Part shown: positions 55,839 to 64,000 of the stretch, piece by piece
How the letters are laid out: each line of letters starts with the position of its first letter
How positions within the stretch are numbered: position 1 is the stretch's first letter
DNA from: Platerodrilus igneus
Lineage: Eukaryota; Arthropoda; Insecta; Coleoptera; Lycidae
NCBI GenBank assembly: GCA_036346225.1
Contig: JARFIW010001739.1
Location: 11,821,001-11,885,000 of the forward strand
Length of the DNA: 64,000 bases
Direction: 5' to 3'
Notes under the pieces: model-generated
Database searches by the model: none
Told to the model about the DNA's origin: nothing
What the model saw: only the letters and a program-made list of their open reading frames with translations
Made by a program: the position numbers and the translations under genes

Positions 55839-56319
55839 TTTCACAAGAAAAAGTTTCAGCTGTTCAAAGTAACGATACAAAGAGAATATTACTACAGTAG
55901 CGTAGAGAGGGGCGACGTTGTAACAGTGAGGTGACTTTGATCAAATGCACATCCCTACTTTATTCGTGTCTGTGTGGTGAGCAGTATGACTTCAGTGGTA
56001 CTGTTTGTGATGGGCTCCTAACCTTCAATTCTATTTATTTTGTCACTTCAAGTGTGTGCATTTCTTTGCTTGTAATAACGAAATTGTAGCATACTTTATG
56101 ATTTACCGTGCAACTGACTAAATGTGACCATTATAGTGGTGTACATTCCACATATAGTTTTTAATGTGTATGTTTTGTTTTAATGTCATTAGCAAAGAAT
56201 CGGAATACTACGATATCTTTAAAATTTAAGTTACAATTGTTTCACAATTTGTAAATTAGCAACCTGAGACAAGTTTGATCACTGTTCACTTAATTTATTT
56301 TCTTGTTCTAGGCCTAATA

Positions 56320-56818
56320 TGGTTCAAGTGTATAAGAAAAAGCTGGAACAAGATCTTATAAAAACTATTCTCATGAAGTGTTAGAAGAAGCTAAAATCGC
56401 TAATAACGACTTAACAATTAGGGCAGCATCTTGTCAGTTCAAAATCGCTTTTGGAACTTTGTATAATAGATTTAAGGGTAAACACGTTCGTAAACCTGGA
56501 GGACAACCAGTATTTTCGCCACCTGAGGAAAATGCATTAATACAAGCAATTGTAAGATGTGGCGACTGGGGATTTCCCTGAGATGTTCTTCATGTTCGTA
56601 TGTTCATTAAACATTATTTAGATAACCGTGGTAGAACTGTAGCAAGATTCAAGGCCAATTTACCTGGCAGGGATTTTGTTTATTCTTTGTTAAAGCGAAA
56701 TAAGACTGTTGGTACTCAGTGACTTGCAGCAAATATAAAACGTACGAGGGCGTGCTTGAACCGTGAAACCATCCAGAAGTATTTTGAAGATCTAAAAACA
56801 AGACTTGCTACAGATAGT
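56320..56818 (+). pseudogene. pogo/Tigger-like transposase, copy 2, N-terminal half
   Basis: Same as 53763 onward. The frame at 56378-56581 is residue-for-residue identical to that of copy 1, and the frameshift before it and the TGA after it are shared. It has an additional TGA at about 56719 in the GTQRL region. The gene is cut at 56818 by an inserted segment and resumes at 58632. Confidence 0.88.
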
Positions 56819-58632
56819 GTAACAATTTTATTTTTGATTAATAAATCCCTTCATAAAAGTGCGAGAATAATAAAACACTTTTATTAAAATAATAGTAAAA
56901 TACATTTAACAACTAAGGTAATACGTTAAAGCAGCATCGTCCTTTGGTATTCTATTTGTGGTTAAATATCTGTGTCTTCTACAGCTATTCGCAGGCGCGT
57001 TTCGGTTTGACAGTCCCCTCCTCGGACGCCTCGGTCGCCCGAGCTAGTTTTGTAATCAGTCGGCCATACGTGGAAGAAGCGATAAGATGTACCAAAGACT
57101 GCAGGCCGGCAATTTGCGTATCAACTTTAAGGAGTCAGGACACATCTTTGAATAGCGGTTGGTATCGTATGAAGGTTATTAACTTGTTTAATTTGAGATA
57201 ATTTATTTAGCACGACGTGAAGAATGCTACAATTAAAAATGCAACTTAGAAAATAGGAAATTTAACCCATTTTATGAAGACCACTTTGTTATACGACGAG
57301 AAAAACGCAACAATTAACAATGCAACTTTGAAAATAGAAAGTTTAACCAATTTTAAGAAGACCACTTTGTTATACAACGTAAAGATGCTGCTTTGGTGAG
57401 GCGGCGTGATTCAACATCCGGATTGCAGCAGCTGCCGAATGTATCGTGACCGTATTTGATTCTACACGTGGAACAACTCCATTTGGTAGAAGTTGTTTAG
57501 TATGAGCTTGGTTCACACTACATGCAGTAATCTTCGCATTAAATAACAAGTACCTCATCAAGGCGAGAAAAGCAGTTTTTGGTTCGTAGTTAGCTTTAAG
57601 TACTTTTTTGGTGTTTCACATTAGAAACACGTTAATTTGTTCTAATGTGTAAAAGCATGAATATTATAAAAGTTTCAACTATTGCTGAGCTGGATTTCCA
57701 GTGTCGAAATTAAAATTCACTAATTTGATGTTTTGAGAAACAACACTCGTGGTTCATTATGAATCGTTAGTAACAACAACAGGTGTTACTGACGTCACTT
57801 ATTTTTCTGTAGTATACTGCTGACAGATGTGTTCTTGAAAGCAAATGCTTTGAACAGCTTTAGCACAAGTTATGTAAACAAGAGTATTTTTGTGATCTGC
57901 TTTTTAGAAACTAAAACTAGTACATGTAATTTAAAAGGAAAAACTTGAGTAGTAACATTTTAGATGTAACCTGCCTGAACAGATCTGCACGGGTCGGAGT
58001 TTTTGTGTAACAAGTTTACAATATACTGTAAAATGTTTGATTATGAACAATTTAGATAAACCTGAAATTAAAATTCACGAAGTAATTCAGTTATTAATTA
58101 AATTTTTGTTGCAATTCATTTTATATTAAAAGAGATTCTTTTAGTAAATAATTGGTTCAAGATTAAAGTTTTTATTTTGATCAAATATGATCAAACCTAA
58201 CCACAGAAAGCTAACATCCTTAAGAGTAGAATTTTGATGCCAACTTTATATTGAAAATATCTTTTTACTACTTCTTTATGTATATTTGCGGGACACAAAT
58301 AGTGTTCCACCTTTTTTATTAACCTAACTATTATAATTTCTTACAGGAACAGCGTCTTATTTTATTAAGATAGGTTTTTGTCATCAAAGGCGATTTTTTT
58401 TCTTTGGGTCTCCACGTCCGCCCTTAGAAATATGGCATGCTATTATCCTGAATAAGTCCGGACTTGGTGGCGCCTATTTGTTTTAGATTAAGTTTGACCT
58501 ACAAACAGATTTCGACTTACCCCCCCATTTCTCATAGCTCTACCCAAGGAATAGACCCCTAGTTATGTCGAAAGACTTCGTCTCACTAGCGCCCATGAGT
58601 GGGGCAGGAGCCTCTAAGGAGAAACCGTTGCA
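56819..58632. mobile_element. 1.8-kb insertion in transposase copy 2
   Basis: Absent from unit 1 between 'ccagata' and 'ttctgcggaa'. It begins TGTAACAATTTTATT and ends AACCGTTGCA (TG...CA, TGYAAC inverted ends), and short ATA-type target duplication is possible. It includes two tandem copies of a segment of about 80 bases at 57220-57385 ('gaagaccactttgttatac'). No protein is recognisable. A solo LTR or a non-autonomous element are both possible. Confidence 0.65.
57215..57385. repeat. Tandem pair, ~80-bp unit
   Basis: Two units share 'acaattaa', 'aatgcaactt', 'gaaaata', 'tttaacc', 'gaagaccactttgttatac' and 'aacg'. They lie within the 1.8-kb insertion. Confidence 0.85.
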
Positions 58633-58965
58633 ATATTCCTGCGGAAAACATTTACAACTACGACGAATCGAATTTATCAGACGATCCCGGAAAATCAAAA
58701 GGCATTTTTAGAAGGAGAACAAAATACCCGGAACGCGTGGTGAATCATTTTAAATCAGCAACCTCAATTATGATCTACAGATCAGCAAGTGGTGTGCTAT
58801 TACCCACTTACATTATTTATAAAAGTGACTACATGTGGAACACATGGTGTCAAAATGGTCCAAAAGGAGCGCCTTGTTGCACCGAATCTTGTTGTTCACA
58901 AGGAACGCGGTTTGCCAGGACAAAACATGGTTGGATAGACTCCAGCACGTTTGAAGAGGTGCGAG
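58633..58965 (+). pseudogene. pogo/Tigger-like transposase, copy 2, central part
   Basis: Resumes after the insertion with AENIYNYDESNLSDDPGKSK, which is closer to the intact family motif than copy 1 (which has CDESKCQTI). It continues through KYPERVVNHFKSATSIMIYR and KSDYMWNTWCQNGPKGAPCC to KHGWIDSSTFEE, and then the minisatellite. The first catalytic Asp is present. The later catalytic residues are lost, as in copy 1. Confidence 0.85.
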
Positions 58966-59475
58966 AAGTTAGCAACAAAGTGGAAGCAGGAATTTTTAAA
59001 TTTATGCCTGCTTGTGTTGCTATATTCCTGCATTTTCCTGCTTCAAACCCCAACTTAGCAACACTCGCCGTTTTCAAGATATAATAAAAAGTATTTTTGT
59101 TGCTAACTTCTCACTCAGCAACAAAGTGGAAGCAGGAATTTTTAAACCCATGCCTGCCTGTTTTGCTATAATTCTGTATTTTCCTGCTTCAAACCCTAAC
59201 TCAGCAACACTCGCGGTTTCCAAGATGTAGCAAAAACATTTTTGTTGCTAACTTCTCACTCAGGAACAAATAGGAAGCAGGAATTTTTAAACTCATACCT
59301 GCTTGTGTTGCTATATACCTGCATTTTCCTGCTTCAGACCCCAACTCAGCAGCACTCACCGTTTTTAAGATATAGCAAAACCATTTTTGTTGCTAACTTC
59401 TCACTCAGCAACAAAATGCAAACAGGAATTTTTAAACTCATGCCTGCTTGTGTTGCTATATTACGCAGCAAGCAG
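58966..59475 (+). repeat. 145-bp minisatellite, second array (~3.4 units)
   Basis: 'gaagcagg' recurs at 58983, 59129 and 59274, and as 'caaacagg' at 59419, spacing 144-146. One unit more than the first array. Confidence 0.93.
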
Positions 59476-60700
59476 CTATATCGTTATTGATGGGTACCCC
59501 GAAATTGAAAAATTAGTTACTGTGACAACAGTACTAACAGCTAATTCAACTAAAAGAGGAGAAGGTAGTCGTAAAAAAACCTCACGCAATATTCCAGAGT
59601 TCAATTATCAAACCCATACAAAAATACCATTTTTGCAAGAAACATTTTTATCTAACGAAAAAAACAAGGACAAAATAATAAAAACTTTAATGAAAAGATT
59701 ACAGTCACAAGGAGTTTCCTGTAAACAAACAAAAGAAGATGTTGATGTTGACATAATTAAGACCTCGATAGAAATTGCCAGAGATACTAATAAAACTGTC
59801 ATTGTTGTGGGTAAGATATTTATCTCTTGGTCCTTTTGAATCAATTAAATTTAAATAATCATGACGTTTATTTTCTGAAGCCAGGTTCTGGAAATGTAAA
59901 AGATCTATTTTTCACGTCTAATAGTTTCAAATACGAATCCTTTATAAACATCGTTGCATTTCTGCATTGTTTTTCTGGCTGCCGATACAACATCTGGATT
60001 TGCCGCAAAGGAAAGGAAGGAATTGTAAATTCATTATTAGACGATAAAAATTTGTAAAATTTGGCCAATTTTTTTTTAAAAAAGATGCAAACAAAGACGA
60101 TATCCGAAAAAAATGGATTACAATTAATCAAATCTATTTATAAATGTCAAAATAGTAATATAACACTTAGTCAATTAAGATTTCGAAAATATCAATTGGC
60201 AAAAATTAAATCATCTTTCATATTGGCAAATCTCCCACCCACAGAAGGTGCAGCAGAACAACATTGTTACAGGGCATATTATCAGCTTCAAACTTGGCTG
60301 AGTAACGAACTGACAGCAACAGATTGGGGCTGGAAGCAACACCAACGGGGCATAATGCCAAAATTTACAGAAAAGGAATTAATTCCACAAATATTGCTCA
60401 AAACTATTTGCTGCAGCTGTGAAACTGGATGTTTAAAATGTGGCTACCGAAAACATGTTTTAAAATGCACAAATATATGCTCAAATTGTTACGGTTCTGA
60501 AATATGCTCCAATGTGGAAGAAAAAAGCTACGAGAAAGTTAATGATCCAGATAAAATTGTGGATGAAGAACCAATGCAGACTGGAAGTAATATTGAAGAC
60601 GAAGACGGTGATGGTCTAGAAGATTACGAAGATCTACTAGCATCGGGAAGGTTTGTCGAATCTAACGATCAAGAAATGCCATCAACGAGACAAAACTAAT
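59476..60700 (+). pseudogene. PIN-like domain protein, copy 2 (complete C-terminus)
   Basis: Same frames and the same two frameshifts as copy 1 (at about 59813 and in the FSGC region near 59981). The last frame (60061-60699) runs on past the copy 1 break through MPKFTEKELIPQILLKTICC. Next is a Cys-rich block, CCSCETGCLKCGYRKHVLKC then CSNCYGSEICSN (about residues 118-150), resembling the CXC/CRC type. An acidic tail with EDEDGDGLEDYEDLL ends at TAA 60699. In this family the Cys-rich end follows the PIN-like region, so this copy marks the true 3' end. The biochemical role is unknown. Confidence 0.65.
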
Positions 60701-62050
60701 GGATAAGTGATTAGAATTCAAGATAAGGTATTTATAAGTAACAAGATTTAATGTATTCGAAATATTATAATGAATAACGTAATCAGTATAAAGTATCAAA
60801 ATTCAGTAGTGCGTTGTACATGTATATTTATATGTGATAAGATTTTATATGACATAAATGTGATTAGCATTTAATAAATCAACTTTTTGCTGGAAAAAAT
60901 AGCAGCAGCACATTTTTTAGACGAAATCTCATTTAAATCCTACCTTTAATTATATTTAGAACAACTATTTTCACAGGTTGTTTGCAATCTTTATGCTTTA
61001 TGGATTTTGTTACGTTTTTTTCGTGGTAACCACGTTGGTTCGTCAAAATTTATGTCACGTAACACAAAGAAAGCCAAAGATATGACCCGGCTCAATCGGA
61101 GAGTAGGGGGGGTTTGAAAGCAGACTGACCTAGGATGTATGCGGCGGTAGGGAGTTAGTAACGGTACCTGCAAGACAATAGTTAAGCAAACCTGGAAAAA
61201 AGGATAAGTATAGCAGCAATGAAAAGTCTAAATTATTCAGTACTTTGTAGAATGTAAAAAAAGAAACTGTTTAGATAAACTATATAATATAACAACGTTA
61301 AAAGCAATATAACAAATCTTTAGTACAAAGTGAGGTAATATTGGGGAGTAGCAGAAACGTTTCCTCACACACCAATTAAACATAGATCAGATAAAATGTT
61401 GACAAAAGATAAATAGATAAAACACAATTGGTATGAGTAATTCAGTAGTATTGATTGTTTTTTTTCTTTCTTTTTTTTTTTAATAGCAGGCAAGTCTATT
61501 GTAAAAGGTATCAAAACGACGAAGAATATTGCAAAACAAACGGATAGATATTTACAGTAATAACAAGTATGAAATAGTTCAACTTACAGAAAGTCCTTCA
61601 GCAACGCTTCCTTGCAACGGAAGGGTGGGATTCAACGATGTCCTGCACTAACGAAGCACTTCACCCTTGACTGTGAGTGTGTTGATGGAACTTGGCACAC
61701 GTTACACTAATCACTAATTACTGGGGTTAGCAGCAGACATTATCACGCTGATGGAACCAGGTAGCATTGATAAATTTCTTGTTAATTCTATTTCCTGAGA
61801 CAATAATTCCGAAATATTTTGTAACACAAACTGTAGAGAAAAATAGTAATAAGAATTTAGAATCACGTGCTTTCAAGGCACGATGTAATGCATGTCATCT
61901 GATCCATTTCAGATTCTTTGTTGTTCGAAAATTCAGAAACCACAGCATCGCCGCACTTAAACAATCCAAAGCATGCGCCACTCTCACAAAAAAAAAGGGG
62001 ACCACGAAAACTAGATCGCACATATAGTTCCAAATATAGAAAGTCAAATC
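60700..62050. other. 3' flank of the PIN-like gene and unassigned DNA
   Basis: An AATAAA hexamer lies at 60873-60878, about 175 bases after the stop, and may be its polyadenylation signal. The frames at 60991-61173 (minus) and 61767-62027 (plus) have no recognisable motif. Nothing else is supported. Confidence 0.5.
60873..60878 (+). terminator. Candidate polyadenylation signal
   Basis: AATAAA at a normal distance after the stop codon at 60699. AT-rich surroundings make chance occurrence easy. Confidence 0.35.
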
Positions 62051-62275
62051 AACAAAAACAATCAGTAAAGTAACGCGTAAGCAATAAAACCGTCCGTCAC
62101 ATGTTCCGTAAAACGTTTATCTCACAAGACAAACAACTAAAAACACCATTAGTAAAGCGATGCGTAATCACTAAGTCAATGTTCCGTAAAAACTTTTATT
62201 GTACAAGAAAAACAACTAAAAACAATTAGTAAGACACGCGTAAGCAATAAAAACCGTCCGTCACATGTTCCGTAT
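62051..62275. repeat. ~80-bp minisatellite, 2.7 units
   Basis: 'tgttccgta' recurs at 62102, 62180 and 62266. Units share 'aacaactaaaaac', 'attagtaa', 'gcgtaa' and 'ccgtccgtcac'. The middle unit is the most diverged. Confidence 0.85.
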
Positions 62276-62726
62276 TTTTAACGTACGTAATACATCGGAA
62301 CACAGAACAGAACTTTTCAACTCGTCGCTATTATGACCGCTTATCGACTTATTATCTCGACTGGTATAATAACCTCAGGAACCTCTAAAACGTGAATGTA
62401 ACAATCGTATCTAATAATTAATTACAGGCTGTTTATCGTTTTCGATAAGTTGGAATTTATTTATTAATAAGAATCAAGCTTCAATTTATCTATCTTTTTA
62501 AAATTAATACACGCGAGTTAAATTGCATACAATATGAAAACTATTCGGACGTATTTACTTGATACAACAGCGATTCAAAGGAAACGATGCAATCCACTCA
62601 CTACAATACGACACCTTCGCCTAAGGAGTTAATAAATATAAAAGATAGAAATAGGACTTGCAGAAAGGTATTTACTAATTTGAGAAAAAGCGTAAAAAGG
62701 TTAAACTATTAAAAATGCACGTTACA
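62276..62726. other. Unassigned inner flank, right side
   Basis: AT-rich and without a frame or repeat that I recognise. Confidence 0.5.
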
Positions 62727-63456
62727 ATTTGTAATTTTTGGTTTATCAATGTATCATGGAATCTTACGTTTTTCGAGTAATTAAAGTATAAATTTATATA
62801 AATAGCTCAAAATTGTACATAATGATAAAAAAATTTTCGGATTCGAGTTTTTTTCGTTTCTTTGCATTTTTTGCGAACATTTACTGTAGTAATGTATATT
62901 TTCTTATGCCATCAGAAAGTAGAGATTTCAAAGAACAAAAAATCCACCGACTTTTTTAAAAAAGCAGATATTTTGACGTGCGAATTTTCGAATGAAAATT
63001 AGGGTGGTTTTTCGATATTAAGTTAAAATAAGGTGAAAAAATATATATTTTAAATCAAAAAAATTACAGGGTGTTTGGGATATAAAAAGGTATGTTTTCA
63101 GAAAATTTCGTGAAAAAAGAAATTTTTTTGTAAAAGATAAAAACAAAAAACTTGGCGATTTGAATTTTTCACATAAATTTTGAGGTTATGTAAAAAAGTG
63201 TAAATACAAAAGTTGTAGATCTTTTTATTACCTACAACTTTGCCACGTAACTTTGTTCCATAGGACTTGTAGTTTTGCCGGAAATCGAGAGAAACCGCTT
63301 TTTACCCTTAAAAATCACACTTTTCCACTTCCCAAGCTCAGATCGCCCGGAAATTAATTTTTCCTTTCATTTTTGTTATATTCTCTTCCTTTTCCAATAT
63401 GCTTCATACTACTATTGTTTTTTTTCGTTTCAAAATTTTGGACCCTTGTCTAATTC
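62727..63456 (-). repeat. Right long inverted repeat
   Basis: Reverse complement of 51685-52433. Outer end GGACCCTTGTCTAATTC, inner end near GTTTATCAATGTATCATGGA. Differences from the left copy are scattered substitutions and a few short indels. Confidence 0.93.
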
Positions 63457-64000
63457 AAGTAGGTTAACTTTTCTTTGACCTTTTTAATCATATTATTTTA
63501 GATTATTTCTCTCGATCATTAGGAAAGTATTCGGGAAAATTATTTAATAGTTGTATCGAGGCTTTCATAAACATAAACTAGTTTTAAAAGTTATTTTTAA
63601 GTTATAGCACATAAATGTCCTGGCACAAAGAATTTGGGGTCTAGTAAATTTTCTATAGCATTGAAGTTAAATGAAACGTTTCCTTCTGAGCAAAAGCGAT
63701 GTCAAACTAAAAGGTTCAAGATTTTTATTTTTCCTTGAAATTGCGGTGCGTTTAGATGACCAAAAGGCATCAGCTATCTTTTTATACATCACTGATCCGT
63801 CGCTTTCTACAATGTAACTTTTTAGAAAGTAGAGGAACTTTATAGCAAGAAACGGATAGAAGTTTATCAACATTTGACTTTAGTAACATGCTAACCCTGA
63901 GATCAAACTACGACGAGAGTTATCGTAAAGTAGTCGAAAAGCCTTTACTAATTTATTTCTAAACCTCAATGCACGTACACAATATTATACAAAAATTAAT
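63457..64000. other. Unassigned AT-rich stretch
   Basis: No feature recognised. The minus-strand frame at 63667-63873 has no family resemblance. Confidence 0.5.

Larger units (their letters stand above)
55839..60360 (+). repeat. Tandem segmental duplication, unit 2
   Basis: Repeats 53266-55838 in the same order and orientation, with an extra 1.8-kb insertion (56819-58632) and an extra minisatellite unit. Beyond 60360 the PIN-like gene continues into sequence that unit 1 lost, so the second unit holds the original right end. Confidence 0.92.
51685..63456. mobile_element. 11.8-kb composite bounded by ~740-bp inverted repeats
   Basis: 51685-52433 and 62727-63456 are reverse complements of each other over nearly their whole length. 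Between them lie parts of a PIN-like/Cys-rich gene, two copies of a pogo-like transposase and large internal duplications. No DNA polymerase or retroviral-type integrase is present, so it is not a recognisable Maverick. I cannot name the element class, and an accidental inverted pair of a shorter repeat remains possible. Confidence 0.65.

Noticed and set aside
51685..63456. Maverick/Polinton interpretation of the inverted-repeat composite
   Set aside because: No protein-primed DNA polymerase, integrase, packaging ATPase or capsid motif was seen.

Overview
The window is nuclear DNA from an animal, most likely an insect or another arthropod. It is AT-rich and contains BEL/Pao and Ty3/Gypsy retrotransposons, mariner elements of two kinds, LINEs, a tRNA-derived SINE, a GTF2IRD2/ZBED-like hAT-type gene and a pogo-like transposase. 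I see no bacterial organisation and no single-copy host gene I can defend. Almost every recognisable coding stretch is a decayed transposon gene with frameshifts, stops or a lost catalytic residue. The species cannot be named from the sequence.

Layout. 1-3290: a SINE, a GTGCTAGCT-rich tandem array and unassigned DNA. 3288-4563: a LINE 3' fragment beside a mariner. 4783-20095: a nested complex. A minus-strand Gypsy-like element (LTRs 6613-8213 and about 13890-16157) has its gag gene split by a LINE with a 14-bp target duplication. It is flanked by two direct copies of a 1.75-kb repeat bounded by (TA)n, and a third LTR copy lies inverted beyond them. 20735-24335: an RTE-like LINE, SINE copy 2 and a hAT-like pseudogene. 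26649-33612: a structurally complete plus-strand BEL/Pao element with both LTRs, a tRNA-Tyr-type primer site, a polypurine tract and a 5-bp target duplication, but broken genes. 34170-37345: LINE copies and a dimeric repeat. 37346-40271: unassigned, with one promoter-like patch. 40285-44180: SINE copy 3, an internally deleted irritans-type mariner, and a deleted Gypsy element whose gag carries SINE copy 4. 44190-50158: a second, unrelated BEL/Pao element on the minus strand. 50312-51170: a second mariner of the first kind.

51685-63456 is the most unusual part. About 11.8 kb is bounded by inverted repeats of about 740 bp and holds pieces of an uncharacterised PIN-like, Cys-rich gene together with a pogo/Tigger-like transposase. 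Much of the interior is tandemly duplicated, and both halves share the same frameshifts and stop, so the genes died before the duplication. A 145-bp hairpin-forming minisatellite interrupts the transposase in both halves, with one more repeat in the second.

There is no operon-like cooperation among genes. The relationships are insertion order and nesting, which can be read from target duplications and shared lesions.
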